Positions 1-33,767 of a DNA stretch of 64,000 bases are shown here, piece by piece (within the stretch, counting starts at the first letter, position 1; every line of letters starts with the position of its first letter). Location of the stretch: the NCBI GenBank assembly GCA_000149265.1, contig CH003381.1, forward strand, positions 1,657,663 to 1,721,662, given 5' to 3'. The notes below the pieces were generated by a model. It was not told the DNA's origin and did not search any database. It saw only the letters and a program-made list of their open reading frames with translations. This stretch comes from Ciona savignyi (taxonomy: Eukaryota; Chordata; Ascidiacea; Phlebobranchia; Cionidae). A program made the translations under genes and the position numbers.

Positions 1-131
1 CAGTCAAAGCCAACTTTAGTTGATCTAAATAATCATGCATTTTGTGGTTGTATCGGTTACAAGTCTTGTTTTATTTTTAGTTTATATTATGATGCTGATT
101 ATATTTTATATAGTTAAAATCTTACAGATAA

Positions 132-2036
<1,905 letters not shown>

Positions 2037-3743
2037 ACTGGTTCTCCTCGGTTTCCATCATTTAAAACAACTCCAAAGAAGGTCGATGTGCAAAATATTA
2101 AAAAATTAAACTGCAACTTGGCTGCCGTATCAAGATGATGTATTTCGTTGTTTGTTTTATTTATTTCACTCAGTTTTAGGCTAATTACGAAACGAAACTC
2201 CTGTGTTCCTATTTTACGTGTCGTTTTCTGTTTTAGCGGTTGTTTTTGTTGTACGCAGTCGTAGATATCTTCCTGGTATAAAATTAAAATTAGCGCCGAA
2301 TTTTTAAAACACCATTATGGATACAGTTTCGTGCAGTATCGTTTGCAATTTCCCTTCCCAAAGACAGTTAACACACCCGACATTAAACTGCTTTGATTTT
2401 GCACTGTCCAACAAACAAGAAACTCCCAAAATAACCTAAAACTTCATTTTTATTTCTTTAAAACAAAATACATGATTGACTGTAATGGCCTATTAGAAGC
2501 AAGCCGTTATTGTTCAATACTTTTTTGCGCTTTACAAAAAAACGTTTTGTAAAATTCACATTTCGATAGCTATCTAATACATAAGTTTATGTACATATTC
2601 TAGATGTTCACTATTGTTTAGCATGGAGTTTAATATTGTGTTTTGTTATTTCACCAACTTTTTAAAGGCCTTAAGAAGACCGCAATCATTTTTCCCACCT
2701 TTAATTTTCGCTACAAAACGGTTGCATTTCAACACCCAAATGCCGTTTCTGAAGATTTCAATTAATATGCCGTCCTCGTAGTTGCATTTCAATCATTGTA
2801 ATAACAAAAACGGACAGTTTTCACTCTACTGTGCTTGGTGTAATAGCCGGGGCGTGCATGATGTAGAAATTTCGCTGTATCTGCTGGTCTTCTGCAAATA
2901 ATTTGGTCCGCATTATCTCACGTTTTATTTTGTTCACCTGAATAAAATGTATGGTTTAAGATTTTGAGTGCATTATCTGCAGTTCGTTTCTGACCCTGTG
3001 TCTCGACGATTGCGAGGTCGAAACAAGAGCCGGTTACTTGCTCTATAGGTCTCGTGAAAAGTTAAATAACGAGCTTAGCGGTCGCGCATTTTTTAACAAA
3101 TTGATGTTGAAAGCTTCTCAATTGATCTAGCATTTGAAAGTCTGTCTGTTTCTACTCGAAATCGTATAGCTAAAAAAAACGATGATTCACATTTTCAGTT
3201 TTACTAAAAAAATTAAATTACTCAAATCCACGTCGATTTACTATTTATATAAATGGCGAAAAATATTAAAACGCAGGAATACGTAAGTTGTTTGAAATAG
3301 AACTAAATTTGCGTTTAAAGATATTGAATAAACCCAGTCGATCGCCACGCATATTTATTACTTTGCATTTTGATATAGCCGGTTCTAGCAAAAGATATAG
3401 GGTGAAGTTCTACGAAATTATATTCCTTCAATCCAATACAAACTTGCCTCCTAAAAATGCGACTATAAGAAGTTTTAGATTTCATCACAGGTTAAAGGTA
3501 GAGAATAAACAATCAACACCCTTTTCTTCATCCTGCTCACTCTTACAGAACTGCACAGCTGAACAATAAACTGGCGCGAAGCTTAGTCTATGCTATTTGG
3601 CGCCATGCATAGATATGGGGTTACCCCACTGTTACTCAGTGACACAAATAATTTACATATCATGATAATCAGGAACCACAAATCATTTCCGGTGCTGCAT
3701 TGAAATAACTAAAATTGATGATAGGCCATACTATAACGACTTG
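2037..3743. other. Intergenic, no recognised feature
   Basis: AT-rich sequence between the end of SERCA copy 1 and a SINE. I see no exon-like segment with splice sites and family similarity. Short open frames here look like chance. Confidence 0.6.
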
Positions 3744-4000
3744 TCCGGCCCGTTGGTCTAACGGTTAAGTGCGTCGCCTTTCAATCGAAAGGTTGAAGGT
3801 GCGAAACTGGTCGCTAGCTAGTCGGTTGTGATCTTGGGCAAGGCACTTTACGGACATTGCGTGAACCCAGCGGATTAATGGGTTCTACCAAATTGAAGGA
3901 ACGTGTCGATCATATACAACACACTGCAATAGTTCCGGTAACCCGACGATGGGCGCGAGGTGATCTGACGATTGCCCGTGTGTTAACCCCCTTGGTTTTC
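3744..4000 (+). repeat. tRNA-derived SINE copy
   Basis: Shares the whole family pattern: a tRNA-like head with a box-A-like GTTGGTCTAACGG, the paired CCTTT/AAAGG arm, then body landmarks for a lost tRNA-like fold (GGCAAGGCACTTTACGGACA, GGATTAATGGGTTCTACC, CGATGGGCGCGAGGTGATC) and CCCGTGTGTTAACCCCCTTGG. The usual tail with TATCCTATCC is missing. Lies between SERCA copies 1 and 2. Confidence 0.85.
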
Positions 4001-4925
4001 TTTTGCCACGTTTTCTACTAAGCACAAATTATTAAGGAGAAAAGTCCAACAAAAGAACGCAATGATTTAAAATTTTTTGCATACATACTACCAATCGCAG
4101 ATCGATGCTCACTTTCCTCGTTATTTTATATAAATACAGCATCACTTTAATAATTGAAGTCTTCGTCGTAGAAACAAGACAATTCAAACATTAATGATGT
4201 CAAATACATGTTATATACCTAGACTTACGCATCGAAAAAATATCACGCGAGCTTATGTGTACATAACTGTCAAAATGTAAACAGTAATCGGAATCCATTA
4301 AAAATCTGGATATTTATTGATTCACTTCCTCCGTTTTGACTGTACAATGTCAATATCTGCTATAGACGTCAGTTTACACATTGCGTAGTGTAGTTTAACA
4401 GGGCGTTCGACGTTGTGTTGATCTTGGAGTAAAACAGCCGTAACCCAACACTAATTTCAGTATGGTACGGGCCTATTGATCGAACATAGTGAAATTTGCC
4501 TCGTATGTAGGTGTAAATAAATAGATTTACCAGTCGTTATAATATCAGATAAGGAATAATCATATCTAAGTCGACTGATTTTTTTAAATACGAGTATTGG
4601 CATGATAAGCATGTTCATTTTGCGCTCATACTTGATGGAGCTTAACAAAAATAGCCTATTAATGCAGTCGTATGGCTTCATCCAATAAGTCAGTCAGGTT
4701 CCTCTTTCGGGCCCAGTAAACAATATGATCTTACTATTTAATGTATGCGGTTTATTATAAATCAGTGTTATAGAACTCTCATGTTGAATTAAGTACAGTC
4801 TGATAGATGTCAGAACATATGGTATCTACAGCCTAGAATATATTTCCACAGAAGGCGATGACAAAAATTTAATATGTTATTAAGATTCTTTTGTCAAAGA
4901 TGTTATTCTTTAGTGTTGTAAAGCA

Positions 4926-5110
4926 AAAGTTCAGCGGGGAGCTCTCAATAATCTCCCCTTGTTTAATTACCTGCCACCTCTGCAGCAGTTATCACCTCCA
5001 GGTCACAGCACGGCCAGGAGTACCATTTAGCACGTGATGGATTCAGTCGGCGTATATAAGAACTGTCGCTGCCTACAATATTCACAGTAGCTCGTCGTCT
5101 TCAACTACGA
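4926..5110 (+). promoter_or_regulatory. Conserved SERCA promoter block with TATA box (copy 2)
   Basis: This stretch is almost identical to the one upstream of copy 3 (14585-14770) and to the relic at 11965-12113, although the neighbouring non-coding sequence has diverged. Elements in order: GCGGGGAGCT, TCAATAATC, GCCACCTCTGCAGCAGTTAT, CACCTCCAGGTCACAGC, an E-box CACGTG (5031-5036) and a TATA box TATATAAG (about 5053-5060). The start of transcription is expected about 25-35 bp after the TATA box; this is inference. Part of the order (GCAGCAG.CATCACCT, GGTCACA, CACGTG, TATATAA) also occurs before copy 4. Confidence 0.75.
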
Positions 5111-5346
5111 CTGGTCTAAAAGTATTTATTTTATAAATATTGCAGCAGAGCTTAATACAACCAGCGAAGTAATAGGCTACCTGTTAAGAAAATATCAGTG
5201 TGTAACGTACAGCAATCAATTCATATATTGATGTAACTGCATTACAATGCATTTAATGCCATATATATTTACTTCCAATAGATCTACGGGTTTTATTCAT
5301 TTGAGTTCACGTAAGTTTGAGTGTTGATTTATCGCGTCCCTACAAA

Positions 5347-9894
<4,548 letters not shown>

Positions 9895-11885
9895 ACAATC
9901 ATTCCTCTGCTATCACCAAATGTCTCAAAGTCACTTCTTAAACTAATCTAAGTCGTTTTAAATTACCGTTGCCTTCTTTATTTACAATTCACTGATTTGA
10001 TATATTTATATTTATCGGTACACCGAAATGACTGTGTTAATAAGCATGTATACACAACTGACACGTTTGTATGGTGCCATTAAATTGAATTTATTTATTT
10101 GAAAGTTTTGCTTTATATCAAAGTCCTAACACAAGAAAATAATAAATTTGTTATTTTGCCAATTTCATCTTCAATTTAATACCATGCTGAAATCAGTCTT
10201 GGTAACAGAATGATAAAAAACAATTATAATTTAATCCCGGTAATGTAAAAACGCCGAAAAATATTACACATGCAATAGTCAGCATATTTCTTACGAAGTC
10301 ACGCTAACATCGTCGGATTACTGGACTTATTTCAGTGTATTGCGTATGATTAAGGCATTCCTTAAGTTTTAGTATTGTCCATTTAGTCAATGGGTTTAGG
10401 AAAATGTTCGTCAACAGCCTTTTGCTTCAGCTCTCTTTTGCCTTATACTGAACGTTGCAGGACAAATGTTAGTCGCGTTTTATTCTAGATTAGATTCTCC
10501 AACCTCTAAGAGGCTGGTCCAGTCACCCTGTGTTATAGTCAACCGTGTGGTATAGCGGTATTTAGGAGTTTTATTCTCTTGAACGAATTATTCTCTCGAA
10601 AAATATAAACTTACTGTACAAAATGGACTGTCACTTAAAATCCTGTCCAGGAATAAATTTTTTGCTTAAACATTTTGAACAGTTACACGCCTCCATCCGA
10701 ACCTTTTTCCGATTAAAACAGCGACACAAAGCACAAACAGCTGTATTTCAGCTTTAATAGAATTTTACAAAACTGCGCGGCTAGATGAAAACATCTGCGA
10801 CAAGCCTAGTACCTGCTGCTTCCACCGCAAAAAAACAAAGGGATTTCATCACAACTTTTACTCAGCAAATAACTTATTTAAAAACAATGACTAAGAGAGT
10901 ACGACTTGTCAGATCAAGCCGCACAAAGAGCTGTATTAATAGGTTATGGGCAATTTATAATAGTGAAAAATTTTGTATTTACCGACACAAGTAATTATGC
11001 CAGCAAAAATATAGATCAAGAATGTTAACCACGTGTTATTTGCCGCTATTGAGCGAATTACATTTTGAGTGTACGCCATATGATTGTACAGGCCGAGCGA
11101 TTTGGGTCAAAATATATTAAGTATATTTTGTACATAGTTTATATAGTTTTTTTTGCTAAAAAAAAACGAACAGGTTCACCGTAGTACCAAACCAATTTTG
11201 ATGTTAAAGATATCTTTGTCACCACCCAGCGGACCCCTCAAAAACTCCTAATTGACACTACATTAAAATATGATAATAACAAATGATTATTAATAAAACG
11301 ACAATTGATTTAAATTGACACTACCCTAAAACATTAATTAACTAATGACTATCCATAAAACGATAGCAACTGCCAGATTTTGTAAATTGTTATAACGGCG
11401 ATGAGAATATTTTGCAGTGCCATGACCTGTCCATGAAGTAAACGACCTTTAATTAAAATTGGGGCATTCTGTTACACAGAAAATTCGTCATTAGTTTAAC
11501 AGCCAAATTTAATTAGTTGTTTGCTTGTTTAGCGAATTACCTAAGGCTACACCACAAACTTCGGTTTATGCATATATAGATTACATTAGCTAACAATTGT
11601 AGAAGTTATAATCTGGTTTAAGTTATTCTGGTAGGACTAAACAACTCTTGTTAAGCGCTCAACGAATCTATTAAGTTATTTGTGTATAGCTTTTATTAAA
11701 TCCATTATTTCATTTATAGCTCTAGCTATCATGGGCTTGGGCCGACACTTTTTCATTGACCCAACAAGTCGAACTATAAATGCCGTTCGCCTATTCAGTT
11801 GTAAATCTATGTATACCTGGCAACGATGGTGAGATGTTAAGCTGTGATGTTTTAAACGCCTTGGTTAAATACTTGTGTTTATTGT
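9895..11885. other. 3' UTR of SERCA copy 2 and intergenic
   Basis: The first 200 bp resemble the sequence after copy 3 (shared ACAACTGACACGTTTGTA-like block and an ATTAAA near 10079), so they are probably 3' UTR. At about 10290-10400 there is a degenerate minus-strand SINE piece. A short hairpin, CCAACCTCTAAGAGGCTGG, lies near 10500. No other gene recognised. Confidence 0.55.
10290..10400 (-). repeat. Degenerate SINE fragment
   Basis: Reads ATCGTCGGATTACTGGACTT, then CAGTGTATTGCGTATGATTA, in the order expected of the family's body on the minus strand (compare CATCGTCGGGTTACCGGAG in the copy at 25279). Many substitutions, so it is an old copy. Confidence 0.5.
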
Positions 11886-12113
11886 TGGTTGTATCTCCGA
11901 GAATCATTTGGATTGGGCTTGGTGAAGTATCAATTGTTTCAAAGGCAAGACATCTCCATGTATCTCGACAGTTCTTATATACGACGACTGAATCCATCAC
12001 GTGCTAAATAGTACTCCTGGGCGTGCTGTGACCTGAAGGTGATAACTGCTGCAGAGGTGGCAGCCAATTAGGCGAGGAGTGGTTATTGAGATCTCCCCAC
12101 TGAGCTCTAATGA
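11886..12113 (-). pseudogene. Chimeric SERCA relic: promoter joined to exon 14 fragment
   Basis: On the minus strand the segment from 12113 down to about 11973 matches the conserved SERCA promoter block, including GCAGCAGTTATCACCT, GGTCACAGCACG, CACGTG and the TATA box (11975-11981). Immediately after GTATATAAGAACTGTCG the sequence becomes SERCA exon 14 (compare [20 protein letters not shown] in the intact genes; here CRDTWRCLAFETIDTSPSP) and runs to about 11886, then similarity stops. Exons 1-13 are missing. The junction falls where promoter (AACTGTCG) and exon 14 (AACTGGTCGAGA) share nearly the same bases. It cannot encode a pump. It may still be transcribed because the promoter elements are present. 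Confidence 0.85.
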
Positions 12114-12439
12114 CACAACCCTTTGAGAACCCCATAGCTATGACAACGGAACCTTATATTAAATTACATCTTTGTTGTAAAGTTGTAATTTGTTATGTGT
12201 TATACAAAACGCTGGGCATTTAAACACAAACATGTGTTAAAACTATACAGTGTTAACCACGTTGTCAACCACTACCATTCATAAAACATATATTGACTGT
12301 ACGCTATATGTTTATGCAATAAAGTGGGCATTCTAACCAAACTGCTATATTTTATATACTGTCTATATATTGCTTGTTTCTACAAGCAGAATCGGAAGGT
12401 CGAAATCAGGAAGGTCGAATTAAATGCACTGGATGTTAT

Positions 12440-12592
12440 CATACTGATAATCGTAAGATTACCTCGCCCGTCGAGTTACTGGAGCTGTTGTAGAATACTG
12501 TGTATGATTGCGACTTTATCAATTTTTGTAGAACCCACACCACTGGATCGGTGCGAAGTCCGCTAAGTGCATTGATTACATTAATTCTATTC
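12440..12592 (-). repeat. SINE fragment, degenerate
   Basis: Reads AATCGTAAGATTACCTCGCC, GAGTTACTGGAGCTGTTGTA, then GTAGAACCCACACCACTGG and AAGTCCGCTAAGTGC, matching the body of the SINE family in minus orientation. Head and tail are absent. Confidence 0.65.
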
Positions 12593-13279
12593 TTCGTCCC
12601 ATATACAAAGGACGCAAACTTAGCTCACATTTTTCAACATATTACTTTTTGTAAATCATTGTATTCAACTAAATTAACTAAAATTGAATTAATTGTGTAT
12701 GCTTTTAGTCTATTTACGAACGATGTTACAAAAGTAATCCTTTGATTTTCTGTGAATTATGGCGCCGAAACTTACTCACCCAAAATTGAATTAAAGTGTG
12801 TAATGTTGATCCACCTACCAAAGATGTTAATACGGTAATCATTTTTTTAATTACTTTTGATTTTCGAATTTTTAAACCCGCACGCGTAGATGGGATTGCC
12901 CTGTTCATCCGAAATCATCCTCAAATCGGAATAAAACCTTCATATATATATATAACTAACTATATATATATAAGTATGTGTACTTTTATTCGCATCAACC
13001 ACGCAACAACACAGCGGTTTAAAACGATAAAATTTGCCAGCACTTCCAGCCTCTAAGGGCTTCCGGGTTTATATATATATATAGTAGGATATTACGTAGC
13101 GTGTTGTTTTTCAGGTATTGTTCCACTGGAGTACAGCGTGGCACGCCCTCCCTCGTCGTACACGCTACTATTCTCTATGTTAAAAAGTTATAAAAAAATG
13201 TATATAAAAAAAATGTGCGTGACGATTTTATAATAAGTTAAAAAAATAAGAATAAAATAGAAAAAAACGTTTAAAATTG

Positions 13280-13680
13280 CAGAGGGGTAAGGCTTGGTGA
13301 CCAGGCCACGTCTTTGTCGGGGGTTGGAGTTGATCGATGGTGTGGAGCCTGCAGGGTGGAATTTTGCCAGGGGCCGTGAGCCAGTCCGACCAGGACTAGG
13401 GTCGGGGCAAAGGGGAATGGGACAAAGGGTGGAATTTAAACTAAGTAGCTTTGAACAGAATTGGTTTACAAGGGCCGACCGGGGTTTGAAGATTTAACAG
13501 GGACGTTTTGGTTAGAAGTTGAGAAATATAATGCTAGCCAGTGGCGCGGACGGCGACTATTTAATCTTAACCTTAAAGTCGTCCGCACAATGGCCGGACC
13601 GTCACTGATGCTTAACAACGGGGCGGAAGAGGACGGGTTCGTGTCGTCAGCCGTGTACGGAGGGTAGGGGCCTACGGGTA
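13280..13680. other. GC-richer block of unknown origin
   Basis: About 400 bp clearly richer in G and C than the surroundings, with purine-rich stretches such as GGGGCAAAGGGGAATGGGAC. It holds two overlapping short open frames that match nothing I know. It could be a piece of a retroelement or an old insertion. No terminal repeats were seen. Confidence 0.3.
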
Positions 13681-14584
13681 CTATTTTAAAGTTAAAGAGT
13701 TATATGATGAATTGGTGGGAAGACGATACAAAGCAACTTCAGCGCTCCTCCGCGACTTAAATCAATTGTTTTAATGTAAAAATACTTTCTTTACATTCGA
13801 GCTTGTCTAGATCAGTATATTTAATGCTTTATATAAACACGATAGAACATCTCAATGATGTTTAAAGCGATATTAGCTGATGTAGACAAAATATAGAATA
13901 TGAACTAATACGATGTATATGGCAAATATACTTGTGGCGCATGTGGCTGCCACAACTTTGATTTCTGCTAACCTGGGAATAAGTCAATCACTCACTTAGT
14001 TCGCTCTGTTTGTGTGTATTGTAAATGGGAAAAATATTTTTAGGTTTTAAACGCCTGAAAGGCTTTACCCTTTTTATTGAACCTTACCGAAGAATAAAAT
14101 TAATATGGTAAATGCACTTATCGGACATCGCATAAAATTTATATGGTGAATGCACTTAACGGACATCAGGGTTATTACACACTTTGCATTTTCTCGTTCA
14201 CGAGGATAAAACGCATCGGTAATAATACTTTTACTACAAATGTATAGCATGTTTAAGGTTATGCTTTAAACAATTATAACTGTAATCGGTCTAAAAACGT
14301 TATGGAGGTGTCCAAATCTAACAACAGTTTCTACTGTTTAACTAAACACGAATAAAACAAGTTTGGCTTGTTAACTTAAGGCTAATCCGATCCTGCTTTT
14401 AAAAACATATCAGCATGTACAAAGTGTATAAAATATAGCGGTTATAGGCCTATAGCATAAACATATAGCGTAAAGTCAATATGTGTATTTCATAAATGAT
14501 GGTGTTTGGTTGACATTTTCTAGTTTTTGCACAAAAAAATGTATCTGCTACTGTTCAATATATAATGTTGTATAGTCAGGGCAA

Positions 14585-14770
14585 AAGTTCAGCGGGGAGC
14601 TTTCAATAATCATCCCTCGCTAAGTTGGCTGCCACCTCTGCAGCAGTTATCACCTCCAGGTCACAGCACGGCCAGGAGTACCATTTAGCACGTAATGGAT
14701 TCAGTCGGCGTATATAAGAACTGTTTCTGCCTACAATATTCACAGTTGATCGTCGTCTTCAGCTAAGACT
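14585..14770 (+). promoter_or_regulatory. Conserved SERCA promoter block with TATA box (copy 3)
   Basis: Nearly identical to the block before copy 2 from GCAAAAGTTCAGCGGGGAGC through the TATA box (14711-14716) and about 60 bp beyond, including TCACAGCACGGCCAGGAGTA. One visible change is that the CACGTG E-box of copy 2 is CACGTA here, which could alter regulation. The segment lies about 300 bp before the start codon. Confidence 0.75.
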
Positions 14771-15008
14771 GGTCTAGAAGCATTTATTTCAGAAATAGAC
14801 ATATGCGAGTTTGACAGGTATAACTACAACGAGGAAAAAAACGGCTCCAAAAATAGCGTGTTAAATAAAGCAGTCTTTTAATATAAAACGGTCAAAAATA
14901 ACTGCAGTAGTTCAGTGACATACATATATTTGCTTTAAATAGATCCACGGGTTTTATTCATTTGAATAGGTAAAATTTTAGTGTTGATTCCTAACTTCCA
15001 TTTCAAAA

Positions 15009-19563
<4,555 letters not shown>

Positions 19564-20419
19564 ACAAACATTCCTCTTTTCACCAAATTTTAACAAAACT
19601 CTTCTTACCTTTAACCGTGGCCATGTTTATTTTCATTTCACTGATTTATCTGTTTATTTATTAGCACGATGATTTACTGGGTTATACAACCATGTATAGA
19701 CAACTGACACGTTGTATAATGCCTTAGTTTACTTATTTAAATAAAAGTTTTGCCTCATAAGCCGTGTGCGCAATATAACAAAATCTAATACATTTTCAAT
19801 TTTGGTAATTTCTATTTTTATTTACTAGCACGCCGAATTCAGCTCTGACAATATTTTGTGTAAACGCCGTAACTTCACGACTTGGTGCGGCTTCCGGCAC
19901 CAAACTTTGTAATTTTATTCGAGAGAAGTGGCGGAAACGAAATCTTATATATAACGATTTTCTGAAGATAAATGTAGCGTAGGCCTAAATACTGGTTAAA
20001 TCCTTTTACCAAAGTTATTGTGACTAAACAGGAGCCTAGTGATTCACACTCCTCTTAACTCGATAAACATGAACTTGCTAGCTAAAATACAAATTCCAAA
20101 CTTACCGGCAGTTTATGTCCTCTAGTTGTTATTGGCGGTCAGGGTTGATACGGAACGGTGATAAATTAAAATAAAGGAACCAAATAAGTAATTTACGGGT
20201 ATACATATAAAATAATAAACACTCACCAAACTTTGGATCTAAACGGGACGAAAAATACGGTATCGGATAAAAATGGTATGCTGCAATCTTTACGGTAAGT
20301 CGGTAACTGATTCGAAAAGAAAGAAAGTTCTAACATGCGGTCTAGTATAGGCGATTGCAACATAAACTCCCATTGTTACGTATTTCGGTTATGACGCAAT
20401 TTATGATGTACCATAGAGT
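19564..20419. other. 3' UTR of SERCA copy 3 and intergenic
   Basis: The first 180 bp resemble the sequence after copy 2 (CAACTGACACGTTGTATAATG) and end at AATAAA near 19744, so they are likely 3' UTR. The rest has no recognised feature. Confidence 0.6.
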
Positions 20420-20427
20420 GCATAGAC

Positions 20428-20644
20428 CAGTGGTTCTCAAACTTGTTGGAGGTACTGAACCCCGCAAGTTTTATGCGGGCATTCACCGAACCCTTCGTTT
20501 AAATTCAAAATATATCTTTTAAAAAACTTGAGCCTAAAGTGAACTATGCATATGTTGCACATAAGATCTTATTACTCCGCTGAACCCCTAATACTGACTC
20601 ATCGAACCCCTGGGGTTTGATCGAACCCAGTTTAAGAACCACTG
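20428..20644. mobile_element. hAT-type MITE with exact 8-bp target duplication
   Basis: A 217-bp element with terminal inverted repeats CAGTGGTTCTCAAACTT at the left and AGTTTAAGAACCACTG at the right. It is flanked by the same 8 bases, GCATAGAC, at 20420-20427 and 20645-20652. An 8-bp target duplication and CAG...CTG ends are typical of hAT transposons. It encodes no transposase, so it is non-autonomous. The intact duplication suggests a fairly recent insertion. Confidence 0.9.
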
Positions 20645-21446
20645 GCATAGACGAATGAATAATGGGTCGAGATATCTTACTAAAACAGTGAAAAGATATT
20701 GCTTGAACACATAGAATAATGGTTTTCAAAAGTGAAGGAATGTCTTAAAAATCATGTGCAAAACAGTAAAATAGCTCCGGCAACCCAACGGTAAGTCTGT
20801 TTAAATGTTAACTTACAAATAGGTAGTCTGACGATTAACCGCGTGATAAGGTCTAAAGATTTGTGTCTTCCTAGTTTTGAGTCCACCACATATTTAATGT
20901 CGACCGGACGGCAGTAGCGCGGAGTAAAAGCGGACGAGAAAATCCACATTAAAGAATTTATCCAGTTATAGTCTGATTACTAGTGAGGTGAATTAACGCT
21001 AAAGAATTTACACATAGTTATCTTAAATGAGGGCAATTTTTAGATTTTCTAAAAGTAAATTAGACAGTGTTCGATATTACACGTTTTAGGCACAATGTAG
21101 ACATAAATGTGACTTAAAATTGCGAAGGTGATTTTCTTTGCCATGAAGCTTGACAAGGTAATTTTCCATTACACGCCAAGCAAAGGCGAGGCTCAATATT
21201 TAATCACTTCAAGAACATGTAGTTTATATTTGTATTGAATACCGAATAATGAACAATTTAATTTGCTTCTTTCAAAAAACACTTTACATATAGTGAATTT
21301 TTGTACCACAAATCTTGGACAGGATTCAACCATTGGTTTTAAAGATCAAGGTGATAACCGAGAACAGTTGTTATAAAACTATCTGCAAGAGATTTATTTA
21401 AACCAATGTTTACAGGTTTTTGGGCAAATATCAGGTTTGACACATC
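20645..21446. other. Intergenic with SINE remnant
   Basis: Holds a short + strand SINE remnant at about 20768-20860 (ATAGCTCCGGCAACCCAACGG, then GTCTGACGATTAACCGCGTG). Nothing else recognised. Confidence 0.5.
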
Positions 21447-21454
21447 ACTCCAAC

Positions 21455-22535
21455 CAGGCCCGGTGCTAGGAACCGCGGGGCCCAATTAGAAATGTAATGG
21501 CGGGGCCCCTACTCTTCATAGCAAAATTTATGGGTATTTATATATCATAAAATACATACCGGTACATACAAACTACAAAAATAGACATTTAATACTTGCT
21601 ATAAAACAAATTAAAGGTGGGCCTAATGTGGATGCTTGTTTACGATATATTGTTTTACTTCCAAACATATATATATATATATATATATTGTCTTAGCAAC
21701 AATATTCATTATGACGTAACAGGCAGACACAGAAATATAAATTTGACTTAGTTACGATGCATAACAAATTGATATTATGGGAAAGAATATTATTTTATTT
21801 TACGTTTCAGTAGTATTTTAAACCTCGTAATACAGAAAGACCTCCGCTAGCGCGGGGCCGCTTCAAGGTGCGGGGCCCAATTTGATCTAATCGGTCAAAT
21901 CGGCTTAAAACCGGCCCTGAAGGTCATGGGTATAAACTTTTCATGTCTTTTTAAAATAAGATTATGTTATATGTGAATAATTAAGACAACAGTTTATTTT
22001 TTACAGTAGGTATTAAATGTTTAAAAAGTTTGTGGTTACCACTCTTTCGTTAGTCACAGAGTACGCCCGTATCAGTCAGTAGTAGCTATTTAAAGTAAAG
22101 CCATACGTCACCAAGGCTGTCTTAAGTTGCTCATACGTAAAGTTCACCACATTTTTGTGGAATAACTGACTTTATGATAAAAAAAACACTCCCGACTAAA
22201 GAAATCACAACTATAACTGCTCACAAAGTAAAGAAACTTAAATCATGGTGGAAATGCTTATTTACGATATATTGTTTTACTTCCAAACATAAACATATTG
22301 TTTAGCAACCATATTCATTATGACGTAACAGGCAGACACAGAAATATGAATTTCACGTAGTTACGATGCATAACAAATTGATATTATGAAAAAGAATATT
22401 ATTTCACTTTTTATTTTACGTTTCAGTAGTATTTTAAACCTCGTAATACAGAAAGACCCCCGCTGGCGCGGGGCCCCTTCAAGGTGCGGGGCCCAATTTG
22501 ATCTAATCGGTCAAATCGGCCTAAAACCGGCCCTG
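21455..22535. mobile_element. Composite hAT-type element with internal duplication
   Basis: A 1081-bp insertion flanked by an exact 8-bp duplication ACTCCAAC (21447-21454 and 22536-22543). The left end is CAGGCCCGGTGCTAGG and the right end, read on the minus strand, is CAGGGCCGGTTTTAGG, so the tips are imperfect inverted repeats. About 280-290 bp of the right part occurs twice, ending at about 21918 and again at 22535. Both copies contain ATTCATTATGACGTAACAGG, the GCGGGGCCCAATTTGATC block and the same CCGGCCCTG tip. No transposase frame was seen. It lies 185 bp after the stop codon of KRIT1. Confidence 0.85.
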
Positions 22536-22719
22536 ACTCCAACTCAACTTTAAGCTTGCGAATTTTTAGTTAAAAATATCCCGAATGAAATGCCAAGAAC
22601 TTATAATTCATGTTCGGATGGGGTTTAAAACAAAAGTCAGGGATGTTGTGTGAGTTGGAACATTAGATGTTGCGTTTGGAAGGGGTGAACTCTAAACCCA
22701 GGATAGTTCGTTCGTACAT

Positions 22720-33767
<11,048 letters not shown>

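Larger units (their letters stand above)
12114..14580. other. Intergenic between the SERCA relic and copy 3
   Basis: Contains a minus-strand SINE fragment (12440-12592), short TA microsatellites (about 12940-12975 and 13070-13082), and a GC-richer block at 13280-13680. Otherwise AT-rich with no recognised gene. Confidence 0.5.

Noticed and set aside
13294-13667. Two overlapping small genes in the GC-richer block
   Set aside because: No recognisable domains or splice context. Fewer stop codons are expected in GC-richer sequence.
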